From Pseudoips prasinana (lineage: Eukaryota; Arthropoda; Insecta; Lepidoptera; Nolidae): a stretch of 64,000 bases of DNA. The notes beneath the pieces are model-generated. The model did no database searches. It had not been told where the DNA came from and saw nothing but the letters and a program-made list of their open reading frames with translations. Both the position numbers and the translations under genes were made by a program. The stretch covers positions 12,529,001 to 12,593,000 of the forward strand of contig OX621241.1 in the NCBI GenBank assembly GCA_951640165.1, given 5' to 3'. This document shows, piece after piece, positions 17,089 through 29,185 of the stretch (within the stretch, counting starts at the first letter, position 1; every line of letters starts with the position of its first letter).

Positions 17089-19980
17089 TTATGTGAATTT
17101 ATATTTAATGTAGTCATCAATTGAATAAAAACATCTGTCACATAGCCACTTAAAGAGCGTCCTGAATAATTCATTGTCAGGTAGGTGTCTAAGCTTTTCT
17201 GGAAGTTTATTGTATACCTTAACACCCATATTATAGCAGTTCTTATCACCTATTTTTAGCCTACTTCTTGGTCCTACTAATGGTTTGCGTACGATTTTTC
17301 TTTTCATTTCAGCCTTTTCGTCTTTTTCGAATAGTAAAATATGATTTCTCACGAATTTGCACATCTCGTATATGTAAATTGATGGTAATGTCAGTATTTT
17401 TTCTCTAATAAATATCGGTTGGCAGGAATCTGTCCACTTTAGATTGAAGATTGACCTTAAACATTTTTTTTGTACTATAAACGCTCTTTCAGCGTCGGTC
17501 GAGTTTCTCCATAAGATCACACCGTATCTAAGAATAGAGCACACATGGCTGTGGTATACCATTAAGGCTGTTTCTCTGTTTGTTATATTTTTAATTTTCC
17601 TAAGCGCAAATATGAATTTATTGATTTTCTTATATACATTATCTACTTGAGCTTTCCAGTTGCAGAAACGGTCAGTAACTATTCCTAAAAATTTTATGTT
17701 ATGTACCTCATCGATGTCAATATTATTATAATTCAAAGATATGTCTCCTATATTACCTATATTTTTATTATTATATGTCAAATATCTCATAAATTTAGTT
17801 TTACTAATATTATTTTTTAAATTATTAGCTTCTAGCCAGCTTATTATATCCATTAAAGCTTTATTTGTTACAGATACTGCATTTTCAATCGTTTGTTCTT
17901 TTGTTAAAATAGTAGTATCGTCTGCAAATAATATAGTAAATTGGTCAGTTGAGTTAGGTAATTCGTTGATGTATACTATGAATAGAATAGGCCCAAGCAC
18001 ACTACCTTGTGGTACGCCGTAGTGGTTGATCAAATACGGTGATCTGAAAGTTTCTTCTATTTGAGTCTTTTTACAATTTTTTTTGATCTCAGTACACTGT
18101 TGCCGACCTATTAAGTAGCTTTGGAACCAGTCATAAGCAGGCCCTCTGATTCCATACTGCTCAAGCTTGCTTAATAGCCTGTCGTGACATACCATATCGA
18201 ATGCTTTGCTTAAATCTAGAAATACGGCTAGTGGGATCTGTTTATTATCTAATGCATCAAGAATTTCCTTCACAAGTTTAAAGCATGCTAATGAAGTAGA
18301 TTTATTCTTGATGAAACCATTTTGTTGCGAGTTAATTACATTATTTTTATCAAAGAAGCTCATAAGCCTGGTGCACATGATTTTTTCGAATATTTTAGAG
18401 ATAACTGGAACTAAGGTTATTGGCCTGTAATTACCAGCTTCAGATTTAGATCCCTTCTTGAAAATTGGTTTTACTACGGAAAACTTTAAACCATCGGGAA
18501 ACACACCGTTCTCCAAAGATAAATTAATTGTCAAAGGTTATGAATATGCGTCAAAGGTTTCAGTATGGGGAGTATATTGTTGTAGAATCTTTGTGGTAAT
18601 ATTATCATATCCCGCTGAGTTTGTGTTACGCAATTGCATTGTAGTTTTAAAAACTTCTAAGCAGTCTACAGGTTCTAGAAATATGGAATGAGTTGGTCGT
18701 CGAACATTTTCATGATTTTTTGTATAATTTAAATTTTCGGTAGGCTTTGCAATGTTTATAAAGTATTCATTAAAGAATGTCGCTATATCTTCACCCTTCG
18801 TCAGTGAAGTTTGACAATGAATTAATTCGTTTATTTCATTATTTACATCGTTTTGTTTTAGTTTGTCATTAACGATTTTCCATGTCGCTCTGCATTTGTT
18901 TTCAGATTTCTGTATATATATTTTATTTTTATCCCTTTGTGTATCTGTCATGCATTGTTTAAGTATTTTTCTATAGTCATTATATTTTTTCTTATTTTGT
19001 GAAGTCTTATTTTTATAGTACCTGCTTTGGAGCTTTCTCTTACTTATGAATGATTTTTTTAGACCGTTCGTGATCCATTTTGGTTTAGCAGAATTTTTAT
19101 TCATTTTAATGTTTATAATTGGGAAACACAGATTATAAAAGAGGCAGATCTCATCGTGTAAAGAGGAAAATGCTTGGTTTACATCAGTTTTAGAAAAAAC
19201 TTCAGAAAATGACATGTTCCTTAGATAATAGCGAAATTTTTCTATATTTTCATTACACATGTCTCTTTTATAGGCAAACCATTGTCTATTTACATTACAA
19301 TCATGCTTTGCTTTGATTATTAAAGTTTGTCCCGTATTATGGTCTGATAGACCTAGTTCATGGATTTCCCCTTAAGCGTCTTTTATATCACTTAATATAT
19401 TATCAATGCATGTATTTTGTCTTGTGGCTTTGTTTATATGATAGTTTAAGTTATAATTGTATATAATGTTTAAAAACTCATCTTTAATTTTACTGCTACC
19501 TAGAAAATTAATATTAAAGTCACCACATATTATTATTTTGTATTTATCTTTCCTAATTAATTTATCCAATACTACTTGCAATTTTCTAAAAAAAATGTCT
19601 ATATCGGAGTTGGGTGTTCTGTATACACAGAGTAAGTTTATTTTATATTTTTTTAATTGTATACCACATATCTCAAAATGGTTTTCTACCGCAATACTGT
19701 TTAACCATTGTATATTTTCACATTCTATGTCTTGTTTTATAAGTATACATACACCACCTCGTTTTTGATATTTCCTAGAAAAGCTGCTTCCTAATTTAAA
19801 TAATTTAATTAACATATTTTCTTCCTCTCCAGATTTAATGAATGTTTCAGTTAGGCACATAATATCGATAAAATATTTATTGTCGCAGAGTAGGTTTAAG
19901 GCTAGCTCGATTTCATCTAACTTACTTATGACACCGGCAATATTTTGATGTAATATCGTTATATTATAGTTCCTGGCCAC
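17089..19980 (-). pseudogene. LINE ORF2: AP endonuclease and reverse transcriptase, two premature stops
   Basis: One reading frame holds all of ORF2. From ATG at 19978-19980: H-Q-N-I-A-G-V and L-T-E-T (endonuclease N-terminal motifs), C-G-D-F-N-I-N-F, then L-S-D-H-N-T after an in-frame TAA (19372-19374). A second in-frame TAA (18538-18540) precedes N-L-S-L-E-N-G-V-F-P. The RT then runs intact: F-L-D-L-S-K-A-F-D, GVPQGSVLGPILFIVYINEL, F-A-D-D-T-T-I-L with the catalytic aspartates, and the thumb to the stop at 17089. The 963-codon length is normal for the group. Few lesions in such a length suggest recent death. Confidence 0.9.
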
Positions 19981-21410
19981 GAAAAAAATGTTGCTGTACT
20001 GAATTGTTTATTTTATCTTTTTTAGTCGCATTATTTAAGACCGGTAATTTATTTTCAGTTTTACTGTCAAATAACGACATGTCCGTTTGTGAGCTTTGGT
20101 GTTTTACGGATAAATTGTTTTGTCTAGACTTCGATCCCAATACCTTTAAGTTTTCGTTGTGACAATTTTTGAAAGATAAGAACCGTTTGTTGTAGTCTAT
20201 TTGATCTATAAAAAGATTAATTTTGTAACAAAGTGATGTTCTATTATAAGAATCTTCCACAAAACAACAATCTTTATTTTGTGTGCAAATTAGTTTTATC
20301 ATTCTATTAAGACTTATTTTATTGGAGCAGATGTTTTTATTCACGCATAAGATGATCACAGGACACTTAACAGATTGTAAAAATAAGCACAATTCGGTGT
20401 CATTTTCAAGGTGTTATAATCATTTTGTCCAACAGATATTATCAATTTATCTTCAGAATTAATGTCTAATAATTTAATGCTACTTAAGATTTCCTCCGTA
20501 GAGGCGTTTGGCTTTACAATAGACAGAAAGTTATAGTAGTTATATGGATTGTAATATCTTGATTTTATGAGTTGTGTTGCTAGTCCTCTACACTGCGCCC
20601 CGCCAACAATAAATGCTCTTTTTTGGCACTTGAGCTTATAACTAGGATTCGGCATATTAAATGACTCGTTTTTCATCTCAGTGCTTGTTGTATTTTTCGT
20701 GTTTCCTGAGACTGAACAATTTTCAGTACACGTTTTTGGATCTTCTGTGTTGTTAAAAAGTGGGGTTGTATCAGTTTTGTTTTCTGTGTTTTCCGTTGAC
20801 GTACATGGCAGCTTTTGTATTTTGTTTGTTTCATTCATCATTAGTTGCTGCTCCATTTGTGTAATTGTTTGTCTTCTTAGTTCTAAGGAGGTGTTAGTAG
20901 TAGGTTCGTTAGGTTTAAATGGAGTTGTTTGGAAGCTATTTGTAAGTCGACGTCGAATGCTTTTTTTGGCACTCGATGACATATTGTGGAAAGAATTATG
21001 TGTATTGAAGCAATTATGTAAAAGCCCATTATCATCATACATAATGGGCTTTTACATAATTGCTTCAATACACATAATTCTTGATTCATGCTATGTATTG
21101 TCTTTTTCAAATCAATATTTTCTAAAATAATATTTTCCATTTCGCTTTGTGTACTCTCTAACTGATTTTTAAGTTCCGTTATCTCTGTTTTCAATTCCGC
21201 TGTATAGGTTGAATACATATTTGTTGACAGGTCAAGGCTTCTTCCCAAAATATCTTCGCAGGACATTCTACTATCATTACTCTGATTGAGACATTCTGTA
21301 GATTTAGATTTTATATTAATTATTTGGTGTTTTCGTAGTGTGACATTACATGCTAACATTTGCTCTTCCATTTCTTTTACGTTGTTGTTGCTTACACTCG
21401 TATTATCCAT
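19964..21410 (-). pseudogene. LINE ORF1: coiled coil plus SGNH-esterase-like domain, frameshifted
   Basis: The N-terminal part (21410 to about 21083) has Cys residues and a heptad-like coiled coil (E-L-K-T-E-I-T-E-L-K-N-Q-L-E). A palindrome at 20991-21082 breaks the frame. The next part (to about 20390) contains A-F-I-V-G-G-A-Q-C-R-G near 20615, where the SGNH block I G-D-S would be, and I-I-S-V-G-Q-N-D near 20440, matching block III G-x-N-D. A further shift near 20390 leads to F-L-Q-S-V-K-C-P-V-I-I-L. Esterase-type ORF1 proteins are known for CR1-like LINEs. The serine of block I reads Ala, so catalysis is doubtful. Confidence 0.7.
20991..21082. repeat. Perfect 42-bp inverted repeat inside LINE ORF1
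   Basis: Arms 20991-21032 and 21041-21082 are exact reverse complements with an 8-nt loop (CATCATAC). The right arm carries the coding sequence E-L-C-V-L-K-Q-L-C-K-S-P; the left arm is its inverted copy inserted into the frame. Confidence 0.9.
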
Positions 21411-21430
21411 TTCTGGTAATGCAGGTAAAT

Positions 21431-23690
21431 ATATAATTTGGTTCGTTTATTATATTATTATCAATTTCTTTGTATTATTTCCAGACCAGTCGTATTAACT
21501 TTTCTATGTCCCAGAACTCATTAAATGTACAAATCTATTTTTAATAAGTCACAAAAAGACATTGGTACGCTTCGGGTTTGAACTCGGAAACTCTAATATT
21601 TCATTCCGTCTTGCATACCTCGAGGACATGGGCTAATTAGTCGAGTTCTAAGCAGCAGAATGCCTTGAAATCAAATATTAAGGCAATCCAATGCATACCA
21701 ACATCAAAATCTTTGAGGGGATACATAAAAACAACAAATAAGACTTTATAAACAGAGGACATTATAACGAGGATAAATAAAAACATTTCATCATTATTAT
21801 ATAACGTTTACATTAGAGATCAGGCATTGAAACGACTTCACGGATAAACAGACGTTATTAATCGACTTAACAGACAAACAGTGATTAAATCCAGGAAGGA
21901 AAAAGTGGAAAGAGGTTGGAAGCTATTTTGGTATAGAGGCTCGGCTTTACCATAAATACCAAAAATAAATTTCACCCTGCGCTACTAATCGTTATGTTAT
22001 AATTATTATGTTACATAATACTACTCATTCCATACACAATCAAAACAATGGCAAAATGCCACATATTGGTAAACAACGAAATGCCAATATGTGTCACTTC
22101 GATAGTTTAAAGGCGAACGGCAACTTTATATGGGACTTTTGTACCGCTAGTAAAATTTCGTGTTTCGGGATATTTTATGTTTTAATTGGTAGTTAATGTG
22201 ATAGAAAAGGCATTTTTAATTTCTTAGATTTTTAGAACTTGGGATATAAAAGTTATAGCCAGTTTTATTTCAAGGTTACGTTTGGTAATCTGTGCATCAA
22301 CCCCATGACCGTGGATACATTGCAGTTCGAAAATCACTCTTACTGCTTAAGTAATAAAGATACTGTAAATATCAAATTGTGTCTACCGATGTGGCAATGA
22401 AATGCTAGTGTTAACTAGTGTACCAATGAAGATTGTTACATATTATATTTACATAAACATTGTTATGGTGATAAAGTAAATGTTGTCGCTTTTTTTGTAG
22501 TCTTTTACATGGATTTATTCCGAACCTGCCCCGAAAAGCCTAACCGGGTCGCGAGTTAGGTTAGGAATATGCAAAACACTAGTATTTGTTGAAATAATGA
22601 AAAGTTCTTTATTTCCATTTATTACAAAGTTCATAACCCAGTGTACATTTCTGTGAGGTTGCGAGGGTTTTATATGAGCTATTGAGTGGAGGTAAATAAA
22701 ATAAAAATAAAAAAGGTTCTTTGTTTTTGTAACTACATTTTATTGATATTATTATTAATTTATCCTGCATATATATTACATATATTTGCAGGTCGGGTAA
22801 GACACTACCTACTATAAGTACCAAACAATAATTATATCATATAGCACAAAGCAACATTGGGTTTATTGAGAACTTCACTCTCTTCGGATAATGCTTGTCT
22901 GCTTAGTCGGGGCAAGCGAATGTTGCAATTAACACATTGCAAACTCGTCATTTTAATTAAATTATAAAGCGTCCTTTCGTGAATCCATTGTCAACAGATA
23001 TATATTTTAGTACGGAGGAACTGATGCTTAACACGTAAAATCTGCAAGATAATTTGCTAAATTGACGACATGTATCAACACAACAGCAATAAATACCTGA
23101 CAGATTGTCTTTGCCTGTCAATAAATAATTGCCATGAACAAAAATAGTGACGACGAAAATCGTTCCTATTCTAAATCATTAATTATTACGATTTAATGGA
23201 ACTACTGTGCTTTCTTAGGTATAATAAATAAGTCTATAATTATATGATTTATATGTAATGTTGTTCCCATTTATAAATAATTAATTATAATTTCGACATT
23301 TGTATTATTTTACACATGGCAATTTCTGTAAACGTAACTGCGTTTAGTTAACGATTTTGTTACGTTTATTTATTGAAAATTATTGAAATATTCTTATTGA
23401 TTTTATTAATTAATTCCAAGTTCTAAAAATATTATACTTACATTAAAATTAATACCTTAGTTGTCTTAATAAGTGGCACAAATTATATAGCTGAACAACA
23501 AAGGAAGTATGCGATACGAATTCTGCCATTCTCTTTTTGATGCCATGTGTGGCATCTTAACATAGATTATGAGGATAATGACTAGCCTGTCACTTGTTTT
23601 TTATTTCTAATCAGTGTTACTCACCAACGTTATTGTGCACGTTGTAGCACCTTTAGAAGTTGTACATTTAGATTATATAACTGTATTGAT
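21431..23690. other. No gene seen
   Basis: AT-rich sequence. Short ORFs lack any recognisable motif or codon pattern. No repeat boundary was identified. Confidence 0.4.
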
Positions 23691-23888
23691 TTAAACATTT
23701 TAGTTCTTTTTAAAGACAACGCCCGCATTAGTGCAATTATGCCCTGTGTTGCGGGGTACTTTACATACATATAATAGACGGACACAAATTACATCCACAC
23801 AAATAGTTGTCCGGCGCGGGACCCGAACCCGCGACACGAAGCGGCGAGGCGACTGTCTTAGCCACTGCGCCAAACGTGCAGTCAAAAG
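23690..23888 (-). repeat. tRNA-derived SINE, family 2
   Basis: On the minus strand the head CACGTTTGGCGCAGTGGCTAA (A box) and GCGGGTTCGGGTCCCGC (B box) is followed by AACTATTTGTGTGGATGTAA and ends TGCGGGCGTTGTCTTTAAAA. A 3' fragment recurs at 29712-29790. It is not a functional tRNA because the stems do not close into a cloverleaf. Confidence 0.75.
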
Positions 23889-24464
23889 TTAAAGTAGATG
23901 TAACAGCTATTGGATGTCATTAAATAAATAAATAAATTATCCATTTATGTGAGACATACACAAGTACACTCTTTGCTGCTAATAACATTCCAGTACAATT
24001 CCAATAACGCTTTACAGTCATACTTGGAAATCCAACTAGCAGCGCAGTTTATGTAATTATAATCACAAATGTATCTTACCTAACTACATTCTATCTGCAG
24101 ATACAAAACTAGAATAAAAACTGTTACACGAAGATAAAGCCGAATGTTTGAAAACATGTAACAATCTTCACGTTTCAACGAACAAGGGAAGGCAGATGTT
24201 CGTTCGTGGATATTTAAATGAATGGCTGCAGGGAACTAGGTCAAGTGCTAGTCGAACTCATCGGATAAGCGATGCAAGTACACTTACATCATATTACATT
24301 TTACCTTTACAGCGTTATACAAAGTGTAACAGAAAAAAGGAGGAAACAAGAAACGCCATTTATCCATAAACTAAGCAAATCAAAACCAAGATATACAATA
24401 AATATAATTTTGGCTACCCATACAACGTTGCAAATAGATTCCAGAACATGTATACAATGTATAT
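23889..24464. other. No gene seen
   Basis: Short overlapping ORFs only, without motifs. Confidence 0.4.
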
Positions 24465-24595
24465 GACGTTACATGTGCTCATGGAAGCCGATTGAATGAA
24501 TGATTTAGTTATATATAACCTTCATCTATTTGAACGCCGATCACGATCACGATAACCGGCCAATTAGACGGTAGCACCCCCGAACCGAGTATACT
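24465..24595 (+). repeat. Half copy of the 15518-15756 foldback
   Basis: TGACGTTACATGTGCTCATG, GAAGCCGATT, then ATTTGAACGCCGATCACGAT and ATTAGACGGTAGC match 15640-15756 only. The left half is missing. Confidence 0.65.
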
Positions 24596-25832
24596 CGGCT
24601 CCACTTATAACTTTTATTAGTGTTCACTGGTAATAATCAAGGAACCTTAAGCGCTAAGTAAACATGTCATCCGTATCACCTATTTGAATGGTCTACTAGT
24701 TATTAAGTGTAAAAACTGCGCCGGCATTTCCGATCCAGAAAGAAATCGCTCACCTTTAAGAAGCGACCCTATTCCTTTCTTCTCCACTCTCGTCCACTTA
24801 TCGGTTATCAAATTACCGACTAAGATGATCCACTTAAATTCATTCATTCATTCTTGTGGTCAGCTTACCCCATGTCTAAATGTCTAATGTTTAAGCCGTC
24901 CAGTAGGCCTCTATATGGTAAATCTTAACCGACAGCTCGTGCCCTTCGTCTCATATAAACATGTAAGACCACTTCACAAGCATATTTATTTAAAACGAGA
25001 GAAAAATCAAAATCATTTCGCCAATGCCGCAAAATTTCGTGTACATACACGGACAAAAACCTAATCAAACTGAGCACCTTCCTCTCCTTTAAACCGTTTA
25101 CGAGTGTTATGAAACAACACATCAATAATTTCAATAACATATCTCTCCGCATTACTGTGGCAAAGTGCCCAGAACCTTGCCAGCATATCTTGCAATACTG
25201 ATTATTTGCTCAAAGAAAGCTACCTTCAAACAGAAAGGAGACACCTTTACCACTGAATGGCTGAGTGACCTTTCGATTCTATATATACCTAAAGATAGTT
25301 TCGCCCGCAAAGTAACCCGTGTGCCTCAAAGTATATGAATATTAAAGTTATATGTAGATACTTATTCGTGTAAAATCCTTACAGTACCAATATATAATAT
25401 ATCACTACCCTACTTCAGTATTAGCTACAAAAAAGCATTAATTGTTGTAACATATAAAAGTCTACATATCATAAGATATGTTTTATCAAATTAAAATACT
25501 TTTAATAATTCGGTACAATTTTATACCCCAACTAAAACTTGGGTCGCGTCCTAATCAGCGTAATAAATAAAACCTCGGTAGGCAAGATTTAGCTTTCGCT
25601 ACTTTGTTTTTACACGGCCACAGTGACCGACATATATCACTTTGTTTTGTACACGACCGACATATCTTACTTTTTTGTACACGACCCACAGCGACCGACA
25701 CTTTCAACCGACAATCTCCCTTTAGACTTGTAAATTACGTCTGACGTGGCATGCAAATAAACAGCGGACATTATATTATAAGACATGCACAGAATCATAA
25801 TCAAATCCTACATAGTACTAATATAATATAAT
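24596..25832. other. No gene seen; SINE tail fragment near 24885-24965
   Basis: 24893-24965 (AAGCCGTCCAGTAGGCCTCT... and CGACAGCTCGTGCCCTTCG) resembles the reverse-oriented 5S-SINE copy at 43660-43860. The rest is unassigned. A 75-codon minus ORF at 24925-25152 has no recognised domain. Confidence 0.35.
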
Positions 25833-26055
25833 ATCCTGGGACATTATTCACATACGGCCATCTGATCGTAAACTAAGCAGAGCTTGTACTTTAGAAACCA
25901 GATAACTGATATATTACATATACTACTTTTCTTTTGTAAATACGTACTTGTATAGAAAATAACACCCAGACTCAAAACAAACGGACATGTTCATGCACAC
26001 AAATATCTGTCCGGGGTGGGAATTGAATACACGACCGGCGGCATTGAATCGGAAT
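25833..26055 (-). repeat. tRNA-derived SINE, family 1 copy
   Basis: Reverse of the 5466-5700 order: TCCTGGGACATTATTCACAT, ACGGCCATCTGATCGTAAAC, CAGAGCTTGTACT, AAATACGTACTTGTATAGA, ACAAACGGACATGTTCATGC. The head is degraded. Confidence 0.7.
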
Positions 26056-26745
26056 GGCAGATGATCCCAGGGCCGATCCCTATACAATCGGTCCTACCAC
26101 AAAATTAATAACGCATATATATATATACACTTTATATTAAACAACAAGAAGAGAAGTGTAACAAGTGTCTTTCAACAATATAATATAATAAATAAATTTT
26201 TAGATGGTACGTTGCCATGTTTTTCACTAATTTTAAATATTCGATTAATTATTCCACTTGTATTACTGACCAAGTGGCAAGTAATGTATCAATTAAACAG
26301 TTTTTTAACTGCTATTGGTAAACAGATCTGGTTTAAAAGCAATTATTAAGGGCAACAACAGCGCAACGCGGCACCTTGGCCGTCTCCCCAAGTCTAAAAT
26401 AGAAAAAAAAATTATCATAGACAAGAATAGCGCACACTTACTCGACTAGACACAATTTAATTAAAAGTGGTTTAAATGACCGAAGCGTCGGTAATTGTGT
26501 GTAAGTCGTTGACCAGCAGGGAGGTCGCCCGGTTGGATATTTGTATAAAAAATATTCTTTTACCAGTAGTTTTGTACACCGCATTGATGCATTGCATTAC
26601 ATCTTTGACTTATGACTAGAAATTACAAATAAATACAATACCGAAAAAACAACTTTCCTATACAATACCTAAAAAATAACTTTCCTAAACCTAAATATCT
26701 TTAAAGTCTTTAATGCAAAATAATGATCTATTATTGATGCGCTCA
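26056..26745. other. No gene seen
   Basis: AT-rich, with a short (TA)n run near 26116-26130. Nothing else recognised. Confidence 0.4.
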
Positions 26746-26960
26746 TAGCTCTCACTGGTCTGTAAGTGATTAGTGAGGTTAAGCAACTAGGCTCGCGGTA
26801 AGTCCATAGTGGGTGACTGCCAAAGTATTTTAATTTCTGAGCGTATCCGTGCTACCTAGGGCACTTTAAGCTAACGGTCCCGGTTACAGGCATTAAGGAA
26901 TAGTCGTTAAGCCGTGCCAGAGGGCTAATGGTCGGCTTGAAGAGCTCTGATACTAGGGTA
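26746..26960 (+). repeat. 5S rRNA-derived SINE (SINE3-like)
   Basis: The head GTGAGGTTAAGCAACTAGGC, TCGCGGTAAGTCCATAGTGG, GTGACTGCC follows 5S rRNA positions about 50-110 (GAAGTTAAGCA...GGTCAGT...GGATGGGTGACCGCC). A body follows: GAGCGTATCCGTGCTACCTA and AAGCCGTGCCAGAGGGCTAA. Reverse copy at 43660-43860, partial at 2100-2185. It is not a 5S gene because the 5' half is absent or diverged. Confidence 0.65.
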
Positions 26961-28478
26961 GCCATTGCCCTATACGATAAGTAAGTAGTAAAATAATTAT
27001 AACTGATAAGCGTTTAAGTAAAAGAAATACAAAGAATTGTTCCAGCAGAATGCTGCTACTTAACTACAGTTTTCCTTAACAAACAAACTAAGTCGAGCAG
27101 TTTGCTAATTGGTGGTAGAGGTAGATGAATAACTAAACAATTCTACGAAAGTTCGACCCGAGTTCGACTCACACTTAGACAGTTTTTACTTTCAAATCCT
27201 ATTCGTAAATTCCTATACAGAAGAAGTTTAAACCTACTTTTAAGTCGAAATTTAGAAAGGAATTGACTTAATCAATCTATATTAATAAGCAAGCAAACTT
27301 TTTATAGCTCCTCCGTATGTCTCCTTTTATGATTAAACAACAGCGAAATAAGTCGTACTGCAGCTAGAAATTCAAATTAACGCTGATAGTATGTGCGGCC
27401 CATAACAATAGAAACCCCATGGACATGTGGGTTAGTAGACAGTTAAAGTGTTATATTAATTTTCCATATTAATATATGCGACGATCTACTTGACAGAGGC
27501 ATGAAAAAAGCATATAAATAAGTGTAATATTAAAATACGGACTCATGTTTGATGCAATATGAATAAAAAGTCCTACCACGTATTTACATCATTCATACAT
27601 CATGGTACTAAGTTCGACTAACCCAAATACAAAGGAGAAGGAAACTTCTGGGCCCAGCAGTTAACTAGTTGAAATGTGAATTAAAAAAACCGTTATATTT
27701 TTCTAAAGGAAATCACAAAATATGGTATCATGTTTCTATCTAGGAAGCGAGAAAACTTAATTTAAGTTATGAAACGAAATAATCGATAAAATAATGATGA
27801 ATAGATCGCAATCGATTAAGAATAAATCGGTAAAATCTCAGAATATGTTTAAAAATCGAGTGACAAGTGTTTTTCGTGGAATCGATTCATAGCGGATCGT
27901 ATTCCTTTAATTTGTCTTCGGGCAACACTTCTCTGCCTGACAGCCTTTACATACTCTTTCACTGTCACTCGTTCGTTGTCTTTCGTTTTAAGTGCGCACG
28001 TATTTTCCATGTTTTATTTGTGGTTTTCTTCGACTGTAGTGACTGCACGGGGCGCGGGGGATCCAAACGTGCCAGATCTTCGACATGTCACACTCTCCAT
28101 GCATAAAACCATAACACAACCGAAGCCATTCAAAAATATTTTGTAAAAAACTACAATGTTATAATTTAACCACACTTTTACTATACTTCATATAACTTGA
28201 TTCCTGGATAGCCAAATTTCACCAAAATTTCAGTGAGGTCTTGTTATTATATCCTCTCACAAATAAGGATAGTTTGATTCAGTTAACACCTGGGCCCAGG
28301 AATGTATGGAGTCATTTCCGTCTCCTTTGCTTGTATGTGGATTTGTCGAGGACCTATACAACATTTATTGATGGAATGTGTTCGATATGAGTCTAGTAGA
28401 AATAATTAAATAAGGTTAATAAGGAATTTGAACAGAGCCGATGTGGGTATGTTCCATTATATTCTATCCCAACAACAA
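26961..28478. other. No gene seen; SINE-like B box near 27155-27175
   Basis: AAGTTCGACCCGAGTTCGAC near 27150 resembles a B box in a decayed SINE. The ORF at 27867-28106 is cysteine- and phenylalanine-rich with no recognised domain. GC-rich GACTGCACGGGGCGCGGGGG at 28040 is unexplained. Confidence 0.35.
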
Positions 28479-28603
28479 CTAATCAATTGAATTTTCACAA
28501 AACGTGGTCCTTGAATTGGAACAAACCCAGCGCATCATCACTATTTATGCGATGGGTTTGTTCAAATTCATGGCCTACGTTTTGTGAAAATTCAATTGAT
28601 TAG
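28479..28603. mobile_element. Foldback MITE
   Basis: 27-bp perfect terminal inverted repeats (CTAATCAATTGAATTTTCAC and following) bound a 125-bp element. An inner imperfect repeat (AACAAACCCAGCGCAT versus ATGCGATGGGTTTGTT) lets nearly the whole element fold. No clear target duplication and no ORF. Confidence 0.7.
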
Positions 28604-28762
28604 GGTACGATGAGACTGGCACACGCTATGTGTTAAAGTGCCTTTATAAATAAAGTAAAACATTAATGCCAAATACATGCTTTAAGAAGATACCAATATA
28701 TTAATTAAATACTATATTTTAAAGTCTTAGTTAGCACTTAGCACCCAGTAAGTTTGTCTTCA

Positions 28763-28898
28763 GCATGCTATCATATCAAGCTACCCCAATCTGTCAAATT
28801 TCCCCAATTGAAAGTAAACCTTACACTTTTGTGATAAAGTTGAAAATCTATAAAAGAAATTTGACAGATTTGGGTAGCTGGATATGCTGGCGTCTGTA
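28763..28898. mobile_element. GTAC-type foldback MITE, copy 2 (left end decayed)
   Basis: Shares CTACCCCAATCTGTCAAATT, TTTTGTGATAAAGTTGAAAA and TAGCTGGATATGCTGGCGTC with copies at 14070 and 36687. The left TIR is mutated (CATGCTATCATATC). Confidence 0.78.
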
Positions 28899-29039
28899 TA
28901 ATCCATTGTAATGGGGCGTTATTATAATATACCCCAAGAGGTCCAATTTCAGCTATCCATATATATTTCTATATTTCAGTAACCAGTCTCCAAGGAGACT
29001 CGCCATTTGCGTCATATTATAATGCCCAAAACACAAGTG

Positions 29040-29185
29040 CACTTTTTTTTTACCTCATTTTCATGACCCAATGGAACAGACTTGACCGGAAAGAAATCAA
29101 TGGCTTTACGTGCTCTCCGAGGCACGGGGGCATAACACCACCATCTTTTTGGTGTATGCTGTAAAGATATTGTAATTTGAATTGA
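29040..29185 (-). repeat. Lepidopteran SINE-like repeat fragment
   Basis: Reverse-strand relative of 3215-3425, recognised by GAGAGCACGTAAAGCC and the ATGGTGGTGTTATGCCCCCG head side. Confidence 0.45.

Larger units (their letters stand above)
16766..21430 (-). mobile_element. CR1/Jockey-group LINE, near full length, two ORFs
   Basis: Minus-strand element with a coiled-coil plus esterase-like ORF1 (19964-21410), an endonuclease-RT ORF2 (17089-19980) overlapping ORF1 by 17 nt, and a 3' UTR ending in a (TTCA)n tail (16769-16805). This layout fits CR1-type elements. It is inactive: ORF1 has frameshifts, one caused by a 50-bp inverted duplication, and ORF2 has two in-frame stops. The 5' boundary was not found; I take about 21430. 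Confidence 0.85.

Noticed and set aside
20681..21130. 149-codon plus-strand ORF, valine-rich
   Set aside because: It is the antisense shadow of LINE ORF1 and crosses the palindrome; no domain.
23800..23885. Functional tRNA gene
   Set aside because: A and B boxes are present, but the acceptor and anticodon stems do not pair and a SINE body follows.
24925..25152. 75-codon minus-strand ORF as a gene
   Set aside because: Basic, without recognised domain; lies next to SINE fragments and is probably chance or decayed repeat.
26746..26830. 5S rRNA gene
   Set aside because: Only the internal and 3' part resembles 5S, with many changes and an attached SINE body.
27867..28106. 79-codon Cys/Phe-rich ORF as a small secreted peptide
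   Set aside because: No convincing signal peptide or splice context, and the sequence looks like AT-rich background joined to a GC patch.
28479..28603. miRNA precursor
   Set aside because: Arms with perfect termini and a MITE-like layout fit a transposon better; no expression evidence.
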